This document shows, in pieces, positions 29,103 through 37,862 of a stretch of DNA of 64,000 nucleotides. Numbering within the stretch: position 1 is the first letter of the stretch; every line of letters begins with the position of its first letter. Origin of the DNA: Myxococcus stipitatus (GTDB lineage: Bacteria; Myxococcota; Myxococcia; Myxococcales; Myxococcaceae); assembly GCF_021412625.1 (NCBI RefSeq), contig NZ_JAKCFI010000004.1, positions 868,001 to 932,000 on the forward strand, in the 5' to 3' direction. The position numbers and the translations under genes were made by a program. A model generated the notes under the pieces. The model was not told the DNA's origin and did no database searches. It saw nothing but the letters and a program-made list of their open reading frames with translations.

Positions 29103-30164
29103 ATGACGACCCTCGTCCATTACATCTACGTCGGCACCCAGGTCCCGGAGCAGTCGAATGCGAGGAGGTTCGCCTGGAGTTCTCCGAGGCACCGCGTGGG
29201 CAACGCGGTGCACACCATCCTCTGGTGCAACAAGGAGCTGCTCGAGCCCTTCGCCGCGCTCAAGCGTCAGTCGCCTTTCGAGTCCCCCATCCAGGAGATC
29301 CGGCTCGTCGAGCCGCTCATCGAGGCGTTCCCTGGCGAGTCCTCCAAGTGGCTCAAGGAGGCCGCCGATCTGCTCTTCCGGTGCAGGTGCTTCTCCGCGC
29401 TCAAGGACATGTTGAGCCTGGCCATCGTGTATGCCTTCGGGGGCTACTTCCTCGACGCGAGCACGTACCTCGTCGGGTTCGAGCCCACCACCACGGACAA
29501 GGACGCGCAGCTCCGGACGTTCGTCGCCCAGTTCAGGTCGGGACACGCCGCCACCTCCCAGACCTCCAATGCAGGCTTCCGCCCCTATGCGCTCGGACCG
29601 CGCTTCCCCGTGCTGCGAGCCGTCCAGTCGACGGATCCAGGCCAGCAGCAGGGCCAGGAAATCCACACACTGGGACTCAACTCATCCAGGCCCGGACTCA
29701 AGCTCATCACGCCCTGGCTCGAGTACTGGGCGCTCTATGCCAACAAGGAAGACCGCATCGTCCAGAAGATGCTGGAGATCTACCTGAAGAACGTGCTCGT
29801 GAAGATGTCCATCCCCCTCCAGCTCAATGGCTGGAGCCTGGTGGACATCCTGACGCGCGGTGAGGAGAAGGGGCTCGGCGCGGACCAGGCGAGGGACCTC
29901 CGCAACCAGACCATCGGGCAGCTCATCTGCTCCGCGGTGAAGGACGGCCTGCTGGAGTGCTGGCCGGGGCTGGCGACCGCCACCGATGGCGAAGACGTCC
30001 GGGGCAACGCCTTTGGCGCCATGACCTGGGATGCCTTCCTGTATCGTCGGCACGCGGAGCCCTACACGAAGAAGAGCGGCATGTCGCTGCCTCACTCGCG
30101 CTGGCTTCGGGCCTACATGCCGGAACTCGGCCTGATGAAGCGCTACGAGGGCGCCTGGCGTTGA
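29103..30164 (+). CDS. Glycosyltransferase-toxin-like protein (TcdA/TcdB GT-A type) with degenerate DXD
   Basis: This is a 353-aa protein. The opening VHYIYVG...W..P...N.VHTILW resembles the GT-A sugar transferases of large clostridial toxins and related Gly_transf_sug proteins (IHYIWxG...LW). The key segment KDMLSLAIVYAFGGYFLDAS (101-120) matches SDxxRYxxLYxxGGxYLDxD, but the metal-binding DXD is D118-A-S120, lacking the second Asp. It may bind Mn2+ poorly or use Ser. There is no signal peptide. The ATG at 29103 starts the homology. It is followed by a hairpin terminator and stands alone. It may be an effector, a decoy or an enzyme for an intracellular target. Confidence 0.6.
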   Translation: MTTLVHYIYVGTQVPEQSNARRFAWSSPRHRVGNAVHTILWCNKELLEPFAALKRQSPFESPIQEIRLVEPLIEAFPGESSKWLKEAADLLFRCRCFSALKDMLSLAIVYAFGGYFLDASTYLVGFEPTTTDKDAQLRTFVAQFRSGHAATSQTSNAGFRPYALGPRFPVLRAVQSTDPGQQQGQEIHTLGLNSSRPGLKLITPWLEYWALYANKEDRIVQKMLEIYLKNVLVKMSIPLQLNGWSLVDILTRGEEKGLGADQARDLRNQTIGQLICSAVKDGLLECWPGLATATDGEDVRGNAFGAMTWDAFLYRRHAEPYTKKSGMSLPHSRWLRAYMPELGLMKRYEGAWR

Positions 30165-30183
30165 CGCGCGGCCCCGCGCCTCG

Positions 30184-30214
30184 CCCGCTGGGTAGGAGAT
30201 GACGCCCCAGCGGG
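30184..30214 (+). terminator. Hairpin, 9-bp perfect stem
   Basis: CCCGCTGGG (30184-30192) pairs with CCCAGCGGG (30206-30214), 20 bp after the glycosyltransferase-like gene. Confidence 0.6.
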
Positions 30215-30373
30215 TGTCACGACGCCGCATCCCATCCTCGCGACGCCGGGCCCCGTGCTCGCCAGCGGTGGCGCTCGCGAAGGCCCTCCCCCTGGCCTGT
30301 TCGCGCGAGCCCGAGACTGGCCGTAGAATCGGCACGCACCGGCGCCAGCCGGCAAGGGGAGGGAATACGAGCC

Positions 30374-32641
30374 ATGCGGCACCATGACAGGGGGTTGAGG
30401 TTAGGGCTGTGTCTGGCCCTGCTCGCGGTCTCGGGAGTGGCATCCGCGTCACCACCGGCGAAGCCGGAGGCATCGCACGAGCAGTCCCGGCTCCAGAGGT
30501 TGGTCTCACTGGGAAAGCTCTGGGGGCAGGTGCGTTACCGCCATCCCTGGATGCTGTCCCGGCGCATCGACTGGGACGCGGCGTTCATGGCCGCCTTGCC
30601 GAAGGTGGAGGCCGCCAGCAATGACGACGAGTTCGCCGCCGCCGTCCAGTCGATGCTCGACGCGCTCGGGGACCCCGCCACCCGGGTGAAGCGCGAGCGG
30701 CCCGCCACCACGCTGGCTCCGCCGACGCTCTCGCCCTTGTTGCGCATGGAGAAGGACGTGGTCGTCCTGGACCTGCGCAACCTCGCCACCCCCCAGGGGC
30801 CCCAGGAGTTCTGGGGGCTGGGGCAGAGATTGTGGGACTCCTTGAGCAAGGCGCGAGCCGCCGTCATCGACTTGCGCCTGCGCGGCTTCGACGAAGGGAA
30901 GGTCTGGTCGGTCTCCGGCGCGGTGGACTGGCTCCTCCCCCTGTTGTTCGACGGCGAGCTGGCCATCCCGGGAATGAGGTCCACGCTCTACGGGGGCTAC
31001 AAGGCGCAGATGGGCACCTACTCCCCCTACAGCGCGGCCTTGGTCCAGGACGCCAGCGCGAGCCTGAAGGGGTCGCCCGGCAAGAAGCCCTCGCGTGTCG
31101 TCTTCATCCTGGACGAGCAGAGCATGGTCTCTCCAAACCTGCTGGCGCTGCGCGCAGCGGGCCGCGCGTTCTTCGTGGGTGAAGGGCCCGTGACGGACGC
31201 GCTGGCCGTGGAAACCCTGGACGTGCCGTTGGGCGGGAAGCTCATCGCCACGGTGCGCACGAGCGAGACGGTGTTGCCGCTCGGCCTCGATGCGCAGCTC
31301 CCGGCGCGCGCGGACCTGAAGGCCCCGGACGCGGCCTTCGACCGGGCGTTGGCGTTGGCCACCCAGAAGGCCCGGCCCAAGCCCGCCACCGCGCCCGTCC
31401 AGCCCGAGCCCCTGTGGCGGCCGGACAACGCCTACGCGAAGGATTCATACCCCTCCCGCGAGCTGCGCCTGCTGGCGGCCGTGCGATTGTGGAACCTGGT
31501 GGCGCTCTTCTTCCCCTACGTCCACCTGATGGACGTGGACTGGAGCCAGCGGCTCCCCGTGTTGTTGCAGCGCTTCGAGGCCGCCAAGGACGCGGAGGCG
31601 TATGGGCTCGCGGTCGCGAGCGCCATCACGGAGTTGCGCGATGGCCACGTCTCCCTCAGTGGTCACCCCGCGTACAAGGGAATCTGGGGGGAGGCCGGCG
31701 CTCCCCTCGAGGTGCAGGACATCGAGGGGAAGGTGGTCGTCACCGCGGTCGGCGATTCCCAGCTCGCGCCGGGGTTGCGGGTGGGGGATGTCATCGAGAA
31801 GGTGGATGGGGAGCCGATCGAGGCTCGGCTCCGACGCATCGCGACCATCCACCAGGGCTCCACCGCGGCCTCGACCCGCCTGCTCCACATGTACCTGGCG
31901 CTCGCCGGTCCCCGGGACTCCGAGGCGACGCTCACGGTGCTCGACGAGAAGGGGCGGCGGGAGGTGAAGGTGAAGCGCTCCCGCCAGTCCTTCCGCAAGG
32001 AGGACACCCAGGAGTCCTTCAAGCTGCTGGAAGGCAACATCGGGTACGTGGACCTCACGAAGCTCGAGGCGGGCGAGGTGGCGGAGGCCATGAAGAAGCT
32101 CCAGACGACCCGGGCCATCGTGTTCAACCTGCGGGGCTACCCCCGAAGCGGCAATAGCGCGCTGTGGCCGTACCTCAACGTGAAGGGCGCGAAGGTGGGG
32201 GTCCGCTTCGAGGTTCCCGTCGTCGCGGGCTCCAAGCTGGTGCATGGCCGGATGGTGTTGATGGATGACCTCCCCACCGCCGACGTGCCGGTATACCGGG
32301 GCCGCGTCGTGACGCTCATCGACGAGAACGCCATCAGCGCCGCGGAGACCGTGGGGCTGAACCTCGAGGCCACGTGTGGAACGACCTTCGTCGGCAGCCC
32401 CACCGCTGGCGCGAATGGGGACATGACGAACGCCGTGCTGCCCGGCAACATCTGGCTGACCTTCACGGGGATGGACACCCGGCACGCCGACGGAAGTCAA
32501 CTCCAGCGCAAGGGGCTCACGCCGCACGTGAGCGTCCGTCCCACCGTCGCGGGCATCCGCGCGGGCCGGGATGAGGTGCTGGAGCGAGCGCTGCGGCTCC
32601 TTGAGGAGCCAGCGCCTCCGGCCGCCTCGCGGGGGCAGTGA
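30374..32641 (+). CDS. Secreted double peptidase S41-like protein
   Basis: This is a 755-aa exported protein with a signal peptide (about 1-25, ...GVASA). Two S41/C-terminal-protease-like halves follow. The first (about 35-330) has the fold's strands but no clear Ser-Lys centre (LDEQSMVSPNLLALR sits where the nucleophile loop would be). The second (about 365-745) has a helical N-part, a PDZ-like insert (GLRVGDVIEKVDGEPIE) and a catalytic core with Ser655 in DENAISAAETVGL and GSPTAGANG. In active CTPs a Lys assists the Ser; I could not identify it. It probably cleaves or processes proteins in the periplasm or outside the cell. It stands alone, with an inverted-repeat terminator downstream. Confidence 0.82.
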   Translation: MRHHDRGLRLGLCLALLAVSGVASASPPAKPEASHEQSRLQRLVSLGKLWGQVRYRHPWMLSRRIDWDAAFMAALPKVEAASNDDEFAAAVQSMLDALGDPATRVKRERPATTLAPPTLSPLLRMEKDVVVLDLRNLATPQGPQEFWGLGQRLWDSLSKARAAVIDLRLRGFDEGKVWSVSGAVDWLLPLLFDGELAIPGMRSTLYGGYKAQMGTYSPYSAALVQDASASLKGSPGKKPSRVVFILDEQSMVSPNLLALRAAGRAFFVGEGPVTDALAVETLDVPLGGKLIATVRTSETVLPLGLDAQLPARADLKAPDAAFDRALALATQKARPKPATAPVQPEPLWRPDNAYAKDSYPSRELRLLAAVRLWNLVALFFPYVHLMDVDWSQRLPVLLQRFEAAKDAEAYGLAVASAITELRDGHVSLSGHPAYKGIWGEAGAPLEVQDIEGKVVVTAVGDSQLAPGLRVGDVIEKVDGEPIEARLRRIATIHQGSTAASTRLLHMYLALAGPRDSEATLTVLDEKGRREVKVKRSRQSFRKEDTQESFKLLEGNIGYVDLTKLEAGEVAEAMKKLQTTRAIVFNLRGYPRSGNSALWPYLNVKGAKVGVRFEVPVVAGSKLVHGRMVLMDDLPTADVPVYRGRVVTLIDENAISAAETVGLNLEATCGTTFVGSPTAGANGDMTNAVLPGNIWLTFTGMDTRHADGSQLQRKGLTPHVSVRPTVAGIRAGRDEVLERALRLLEEPAPPAASRGQ

Positions 32642-32710
32642 CCTCCCGCCGCGACCGCTGTCGTCGCTCGCCGCCTGAGGCTCGTGGCGAGTGACGACGG
32701 CTCGGGCGAC

Positions 32711-32754
32711 CTCGGAAGGGGTGAGCCGCGAGGACGCGAGCCCCCCTCCCCGAG
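32711..32754 (+). terminator. Long imperfect hairpin after S41 gene
   Basis: CTCGG (32711-32715) pairs with CCGAG (32750-32754), enclosing an imperfect G/C stem that closes on CGCG-AGGA-CGCG. It lies about 70 bp past the protease stop. Confidence 0.5.
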
Positions 32755-32824
32755 CGCCCAGACGCCTCCACGACGGAACCTGTCGACGGGCACTGGACGA
32801 ACAGGCCCGCCCGCCGCCTGCTGC

Positions 32825-32854
32825 TTGACAAGTAAGCATCTTCTTACGCATTAT
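32825..32854 (+). promoter_or_regulatory. Leaderless promoter with operator in the spacer
   Basis: -35 TTGACA (32825-32830), 18-bp spacer, -10 CATTAT (32849-32854). The spacer contains the inverted repeat GTAAG-N6-CTTAC (32832-32847). Transcription would begin about 32861, 2 nt before the ATG of arsR. A repressor bound to the spacer would block RNA polymerase directly. Confidence 0.65.
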
Positions 32855-32862
32855 CGGCCGCG

Positions 32863-33186
32863 ATGATGCACACGGAGCCCGGGGTGTTCGGAGCCATCAG
32901 CCATCCGGCGCGGCGCCGCATGCTGGACCTGCTGGTCGATGGCGACCGCGCGGTGAATGCGATCGCCGAGAACTTCGACATGAGCCGGCCCGCGGTATCG
33001 CAGCACCTGCGCGTGTTGCTCGGCGCGGGCCTCGTCACCGAGCAGCGGCACGGCAGGGAGCGGCGGTATCGCCTCGTGCCGGAGCGCCTGGAGCCGGTGC
33101 GTGACTGGCTCGCGCACTACGAGCGGTTCTGGGACGACAACTTCACCCGCCTACGGCGGCACCTCGAGAAGGGCGAAGCGCGATGA
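32863..33186 (+). CDS. ArsR-family winged-helix transcriptional regulator
   Basis: This is a 107-aa ArsR repressor with the opening FGAISHPARRRMLDLL, HTH (VNAIAENFDMSRPAVSQHLRVL) and wing (GRERRYRLVPE). It resembles the regulator at 924-1256 in layout and ending (RFWDDNFTRLRRHL versus RFWESHIDALERHL). No metal-site cysteines are present. It starts at ATG 32863 (or 32866) on an apparently leaderless transcript. The stop overlaps the ATG of the SRPBCC gene (ATGA). It heads the second ArsR-SRPBCC-DoxX operon. Confidence 0.9.
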   Translation: MMHTEPGVFGAISHPARRRMLDLLVDGDRAVNAIAENFDMSRPAVSQHLRVLLGAGLVTEQRHGRERRYRLVPERLEPVRDWLAHYERFWDDNFTRLRRHLEKGEAR

Positions 33187-33653
33187 CGACCCAGACCATC
33201 CGGCGGGAGCTGCGCTTCCCCCAGTCGCCCGCCGTGGTGTGGCGCGCGCTGGCGACCCGCGAGGCGCTCGCCGACTGGATGTATCCGAACGACTTCGAGC
33301 CGCGCGTCGGCCATCGCTTCACGTTCCGCGTGCCTCCGGACCCTCGGGCCCGCTTCGAGGGGCTCGTCGTGCACTGCGAGGTGCTCCGGTGCGTTCCTCC
33401 CGCCGAGCTCGAGTTCACGTGGGTCGTGGGCGAGGGCTTCCTGGATACGCGGGTGCGCTACCGCCTCGAAGCCGATGGCGAAGGGACGCGCGTGTTCTTC
33501 GAGCACTCCGGCTTCAAGGAGGAGCAGGCGTTCCATGGCGCCGGCTTCGGCTGGAACATGATGCACGGCAAGCTCGCCAAGGCGCTCGGGAAGGCGTCGG
33601 GCGACGCCGCCCTTGCTTCCCCCACCCGTGACACCTCGGCCCCCGAGGGCTGA
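33183..33653 (+). CDS. SRPBCC (AHSA1-like) domain protein
   Basis: This is a 156-aa SRPBCC-fold protein with the opening FPQSPAVVWRALATREALADWMYPN, middle strands (EFTWVVGEGFLDTRVRYRLE, TRVFFEHSGF) and C-terminal helix (GWNMMHGKLAKALG). It is related to the protein at 1253-1819 by position and fold. The start overlaps the arsR stop by 4 nt, and a DoxX gene follows 15 bp later. It is cytoplasmic, probably binding a hydrophobic ligand; the ligand is unknown. Confidence 0.88.
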   Translation: MTTQTIRRELRFPQSPAVVWRALATREALADWMYPNDFEPRVGHRFTFRVPPDPRARFEGLVVHCEVLRCVPPAELEFTWVVGEGFLDTRVRYRLEADGEGTRVFFEHSGFKEEQAFHGAGFGWNMMHGKLAKALGKASGDAALASPTRDTSAPEG

Positions 33654-33668
33654 ACACCGAGCCACCCC

Positions 33669-34055
33669 ATGAACATCGTCTTCTGGAGTCTTCAGGTCCT
33701 CCTCGCGCTGCTGTTCCTCGCAGGCGGGTCGTACAAGGCGTTCTCGTTCCAGCAGGTCGCGAGCCACTTCACCGAGCTGCCCCATGGAGGATGGCGGGCG
33801 CTCGGTGTCCTCGAGATGGCCGGGGGCGTGCTGCTGATCGTCCCGGCGGCGCTGAAGTGGATGCCCGCGCTCTCCGCCCACGCCGCCGCGGTGCTCGCGT
33901 TCGAGACGTTCGCGCTCGCGGTGTTGTTCGCGCGCCGTTCGACGAAGCTGACGCCCGAGAACCCGCTGCTCTGGGCGCTCGTGATGGGAGGGCTGGTCGC
34001 CTTCGTGGCGTATGGCCGCTACGTCCTCCATCCGGTGGTGGCGGTCGCCGCGTAA
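33669..34055 (+). CDS. DoxX-family four-helix membrane protein
   Basis: This is a 128-aa DoxX protein. Four membrane helices are visible at about residues 4-22, 42-63, 67-87 and 98-120. The family segments are LLALLFLAGGSYKAF at the N-terminus and WRALGVLEMAGGVLLI in helix 2. It is the third gene of the operon and the counterpart of the DoxX-like gene at 1838-2260. The stop lies 6 bp from the convergent LRR gene, with no terminator between them. Confidence 0.88.
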   Translation: MNIVFWSLQVLLALLFLAGGSYKAFSFQQVASHFTELPHGGWRALGVLEMAGGVLLIVPAALKWMPALSAHAAAVLAFETFALAVLFARRSTKLTPENPLLWALVMGGLVAFVAYGRYVLHPVVAVAA

Positions 34056-34061
34056 GACGCG

Positions 34062-35387
34062 TCACCGGCGCTTCACGAGGGCGCGGAGGAGGCGTGCGAA
34101 GCCTCCGCGAGATTCCTTCTTGTCCCGAGGGAAGGTGTACTCCTCGAACGGGGAGAAGATGCGCGCTCTGGGGCGTTGGCTCCGAAGCCACGCGACGCCC
34201 TCCTTCGTCACCTGGGTGCCTCGGAGGTTCACGACCGAGAGGTCCAGGCGGGCCAGGTGCCTGAGTCCCTGGTCACCGACCCGTGTCTTGTCGAGGACGA
34301 GGATCCTGAGCGCGGGGAGTTTGGACACGTGCACGAGCCCCGTGTCGCCCACGGCGGTTTCATTCAGGGCGAGTGTGCGCAGTCGGGAGAGACTTGAGAC
34401 CGCTCGCAGGTCGTCGTCCTCCACCGCGGTTCTCGCGAGCGAGAGGTCGTGCAGCCGCTGCGACCTGGCGAGCGCCTCGAGCGATGTGACTGGCGAGCCT
34501 GTCAGGTCGAGCTCCACGAGTTTCTCGAGGGAACGAAGGGCATCGAGGTTCGTCAGGGACGAGGCGCGGAGGTGGAGCGACGTCAGGCTCCGTAGGACGG
34601 AGAGCGCGGAGACCCCATCCAGCTGGGAACCGTGGGCCTCGACGTGGAGGTCCTTCAGCCTGGAGAACGGTGCGAGGACTCGAAGGTCGATGGCGTGTCC
34701 GGGGGCCGCATTCCAGGTCAGGCTGTTCAGTGGGATGTTCGCGACGTGGTGGAGGCCCGGCCCCTGGATGTGGGTCTTCTCCAATCGGAGATGGCGCAGC
34801 GCTGGCAGCGCCATCCGGGAGAGGTCCTCCAGGGCGCCGTCGTCCAGGTCCGGACCGGACAGCACCAGGGTTTCCACGTGCGAGGACCTCCTCGCGAGCG
34901 TGGCCAGCTCTCGTGGGCTGCTGACCTCTGGCCCCCAGTAGAGACTGAAGCGCTCGGCCTTCTCCTGGTCATACGACGGCGGCAAGCTCGGGCCGAGGAC
35001 GTGGAAGGGAGGATGGCCCTCTTGCTCGTGATAGAGGAGGTGCTCGTTGGCGGTGAAGCGCCCGCAGCAGGACAGCTCGATGAGCGTGTGCTCGCCGTCC
35101 TCGCTCTTCACCGTGAGGTTGATCCATTCGGGGGCCGCTCCTTCGCGCCACAGCAACTCGACGACGTCCTCTCGCGCGAGCCGCGAGCGCTGCGTCGGAG
35201 GGAAGCGCGTCGGGTCTTCTGGGTAGACGCGCTCGTCCGGGTGCAGGGGGTTGCCGTCGTACGAACAGTTGAGCTCGACATCGAAGAGGACATTGTCCGG
35301 CAGCGGTTCGATGACGAGGGTGCGAGCGAAGTCCCGGGCCCGCTCGGCGGCGCGCCGCAGCCGCTCGGCGAAAGCGCTCTTGTCCAT
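34062..35387 (-). CDS. Leucine-rich-repeat protein
   Basis: This is a 441-aa cytoplasmic protein with no signal peptide. Residues 1 to about 160 are a domain I do not recognise (LARTLVIEPLPDN-type start, WINLTVKSEDGEHTLIELSCCGRF). From about 165 to 415 there are around ten 22-24-residue leucine-rich repeats of the L-x-x-L-x-L-x-x-T-x-(V/I) kind, for example LRHLRLEKTHIQGPGLHHV, LVELDLTGSPVTSLEAL and LRTLALNETAVGDTGLVHV. Such repeats form a curved binding surface, and myxobacteria encode many with unknown partners. The ATG at 35387 was chosen because the long upstream frame lacks family-like sequence. Confidence 0.78.
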   Translation of the reverse strand: MDKSAFAERLRRAAERARDFARTLVIEPLPDNVLFDVELNCSYDGNPLHPDERVYPEDPTRFPPTQRSRLAREDVVELLWREGAAPEWINLTVKSEDGEHTLIELSCCGRFTANEHLLYHEQEGHPPFHVLGPSLPPSYDQEKAERFSLYWGPEVSSPRELATLARRSSHVETLVLSGPDLDDGALEDLSRMALPALRHLRLEKTHIQGPGLHHVANIPLNSLTWNAAPGHAIDLRVLAPFSRLKDLHVEAHGSQLDGVSALSVLRSLTSLHLRASSLTNLDALRSLEKLVELDLTGSPVTSLEALARSQRLHDLSLARTAVEDDDLRAVSSLSRLRTLALNETAVGDTGLVHVSKLPALRILVLDKTRVGDQGLRHLARLDLSVVNLRGTQVTKEGVAWLRSQRPRARIFSPFEEYTFPRDKKESRGGFARLLRALVKRR

Positions 35388-35488
35388 GGAGGACACATGA
35401 TGCCACACCGGAGTTCGCGGGCTGGTGTCCACCCGGTCGCGAGGAGGGGCCTCCGGCCGCGGGCGGCATCCGCACATGGCGGGACCTG

Positions 35489-36694
35489 TCAGGGATCGCC
35501 GAGGCTCCAAGTGGATGAGGAGGGTATGTCTGCGCAGTCGGTGCCCGCCTTCACCGCGGCCCTGAGCAGGTCCGTCACTCCGGTCCCCATTCGGGTCGCA
35601 TCCATCCCCGCGACGGCCACGCTGACGTCGAGGTCGGGGCACACCATCGCCGCCACGCCCCAGAAGCCCTCGTGCAGCCAGCAGGCGCTTCCATCGGCGC
35701 GCTCCAGACGGAAGATGCCCATGCCTCCGCCATCCTCGGTGTTCGTGGCGGGGACGCGCTTCATGACGTCGAGCGTGGAGGACTGGGTGAACACCTCTCC
35801 AGCGAACAAGGCCTGGAACCAACGGGAGAGGTCCGCCGTATTGGACACCAATCCTCCACCGCCGAAGAGGTCCGCCGTGGCGTCGATGTTCGCGAGCGGG
35901 AATCCGTCGAGGGCCTGGGGGGCCAGGGCGATGGGGGTTGTGGGAGGCGGCTCCAGCTTCTCGAGCCACGTGGCCTGGAGCCCGAGCCGCTCGAAGCCCA
36001 GCAGGCTCCGGTAGGCCCGCGCGAGGCCCCATCCCATCCTCGTCTCCAGCACCGCCCCCAGCAGCAGGTACCCCGTGTCCGAATACATGTAGCGCTCGCC
36101 CGGTGCGCCCACGGGGGCGCCATGCTCCATCGCGAAGCGGACCTGCTCCTCTCGGGTCCAGACGCGCGCCGGCTCCTCGAGGACCGCCGCGAGGTAGTCG
36201 TCGCTCTGCGCGTAGTCGAACAGACCGCTGGTGTGGGTGAGCAGGTGCGCAATCGTCATCCGCTCGGGGGCGTAGCCATGGGCGCGCAGCAACTCCGGAT
36301 AGGGCGGGGGAACCACCTCCGCCACGGTGTCATCGAGGGACAGTGTGTCGTCTTCCACCAGCCGCAGGATGGCCGCGGCCATGAAGGTCTTGGTCACGCT
36401 GGCGATGCGGAACGGCGTCCCCGGGGCGAGTGACTCCGCTTCAGGCGCCTGTGCCGCGCCCGAGAATTCGAGGCCCGCGGAAGGGATGCGCACGCTCATC
36501 AGCCAGCCGGCGTTGCCGGGATGCGCGTGCTGGACGTCCCGCATCGCCTGCTGGAGGGACTGGCGGGTGGCGGCGATGTCACAGGCGGGGCTGTCCGGGG
36601 CGTGGGAGTGGCAGGCCAGCGCGCCCAGGAGGAGGAGACTCGTGACGGCGAGCGCGCCGCGAGCCACGTATGTTGGGGTCCTGCGTGATGCCAT
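35489..36694 (-). CDS. Serine hydrolase of the beta-lactamase/DD-peptidase (class C) type
   Basis: This is a 401-aa exported protein. A probable lipoprotein signal ends at Cys28 (LLLLGALAC). The SxxK motif is S99-V-T-K102 (RIASVTKTF). The second motif YxN appears as YSD (GERYMYSDTGYLLLG) and the third as HEGFWG. The family includes esterases, DD-peptidases and class C beta-lactamases; the Asp in motif 2 leans to esterase or D-aminopeptidase-like enzymes. The ATG at 36694 is embedded in a 10-bp inverted repeat, and an AraC-type regulator is transcribed divergently from 36767. Confidence 0.85.
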   Translation of the reverse strand: MASRRTPTYVARGALAVTSLLLLGALACHSHAPDSPACDIAATRQSLQQAMRDVQHAHPGNAGWLMSVRIPSAGLEFSGAAQAPEAESLAPGTPFRIASVTKTFMAAAILRLVEDDTLSLDDTVAEVVPPPYPELLRAHGYAPERMTIAHLLTHTSGLFDYAQSDDYLAAVLEEPARVWTREEQVRFAMEHGAPVGAPGERYMYSDTGYLLLGAVLETRMGWGLARAYRSLLGFERLGLQATWLEKLEPPPTTPIALAPQALDGFPLANIDATADLFGGGGLVSNTADLSRWFQALFAGEVFTQSSTLDVMKRVPATNTEDGGGMGIFRLERADGSACWLHEGFWGVAAMVCPDLDVSVAVAGMDATRMGTGVTDLLRAAVKAGTDCADIPSSSTWSLGDP

Positions 36695-36720
36695 GGAGAC
36701 TCCGGGATGTGGAGTCTCCA
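36694..36720. promoter_or_regulatory. 10-bp inverted repeat over the start codon of the serine hydrolase
   Basis: TGGAGACTCC (36694-36703) and GGAGTCTCCA (36711-36720) are perfect inverted copies with a 7-nt gap. The left arm includes the ATG of the leftward gene, and the AraC gene starts 47 bp away. It may be a regulator site, or an mRNA hairpin that hides the start codon and ribosome site. Confidence 0.5.
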
Positions 36721-36766
36721 CGGTGACGTGGCCAGGGCCGGCGGCGCTTGAACGCTTTTCGGAAGA

Positions 36767-37495
36767 ATGAACCTCCCACCTCGCTTCGTCCTCGCCCCTG
36801 AAGCCGGCATCTTCGTCCTGCGTTCCAACGACGCCCACTCCGCGCCCCACCAGCAGTGGGGCACCGCGCTCCTGTTCGGCCTGGAGGGCGAGGTGACGGT
36901 GCGGCACGCCCGGGGCAGCGCGCGAGGCCGCATCGTGGTGGTGCCTGGGGACGTCCCGCACGTGACGGAGTCCCGGGGCCCGCTGGCCAGCGTGGTGCTG
37001 GACGTGGACCGCCACCGGGCCACCTTCCGGGAGCTGGCGCGGTGCCAACCGTTCTCCCTGGAGTCCTCCAACGCCCTGGGGCTCATGGTGGGGTTGATGG
37101 CGAGAGGGGAGGGGGAGTTCGTGCGCGGCGCCGAGCAGATCGCAGCGGGCCTGCTTCCCCTCGGCCCGGCTCCGGTGGGGGATGGCCGTATCGCGCGCTT
37201 GCTCGACCTGCTCGAGGGGGACGAAGCGCTCCCGCTGTCGGTGCACGCGGCCCGTTTGAAGCTGTCCACGGGGCATGTCTCCACCCTGTTCCATGCCAGG
37301 GTGGGCATTCCCCTCCGCCGCTGGTTGCTGTGGCGGCGCCTCGTGCGCGCGTTGCCACTGCTCCGCGCGGGTGGCCTCGCGGAGACGGCCGCCGCCTCGG
37401 GCTTCTCCGACCAGGCGCACCTGACCCGGACGTGTGTCCGCTTCGCGGGCTACACGCCCCGGCATCTGGCGAACGCTCTCGCCTCGAATGGGTGA
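36767..37495 (+). CDS. AraC-family transcriptional regulator
   Basis: This is a 242-aa regulator with a cupin-like N-terminus (HQQWGTALLFGLEGEVTVRH, VVVPGDVPHV) and a C-terminal double helix-turn-helix (LSVHAARLKLSTGHVSTLFHARVGIPLRRWLLWRRL; LAETAAASGFSDQAHLTRTCVRFAGYTPRHL). ATG 36767 follows GGAAG closely. It is divergent from the serine hydrolase gene, which is its most likely target. Confidence 0.87.
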   Translation: MNLPPRFVLAPEAGIFVLRSNDAHSAPHQQWGTALLFGLEGEVTVRHARGSARGRIVVVPGDVPHVTESRGPLASVVLDVDRHRATFRELARCQPFSLESSNALGLMVGLMARGEGEFVRGAEQIAAGLLPLGPAPVGDGRIARLLDLLEGDEALPLSVHAARLKLSTGHVSTLFHARVGIPLRRWLLWRRLVRALPLLRAGGLAETAAASGFSDQAHLTRTCVRFAGYTPRHLANALASNG

Positions 37496-37862
37496 GTCGC
37501 TCCTTTCGAGGACGCGGACCGGTGGGGTCGAGGAAGACGGAGGCCGTGGGCATCAACGGGCCGCATGGCTCCTCCTTCCCGACGAAGCCTCCGGGCCCCT
37601 TCGACTCCCCAGGTCCAACCATGCTGGAGCAGCTACGCGGGCAGCACCCGCAAAGGCATCTCCACGCGCGTTCATGGCGGCTATCCGCGGAGTCTCTCCG
37701 TCAGCCCGTAGAGGACGCTCCACCTCCAGCCGCCAGGGCGAGGAGCGGCGGAGGTCGTGGCCGGAGCCTTCTCCGACACGGCCCCTCCGGAGGCGCCTGC
37801 TCCGGAGGGCCGCACGGCGTGTTGGAAGCCTGGACTCGAGGCCCGCGCGCCGGGAATGCCAG
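37496..37862. other. Intergenic stretch, no gene seen
   Basis: The frames open across these 367 bp look like compositional artefacts, and no ribosome site or known domain was found. The region probably holds the 3' end signals of the AraC and DUF1428 genes, but no clear hairpin stood out. Confidence 0.45.

Noticed and set aside
37083..37862. Open frames around the AraC gene 3' end and following gap
   Set aside because: The frames overlap a clear AraC gene or have only compositional bias; no motif or start signal supports them.
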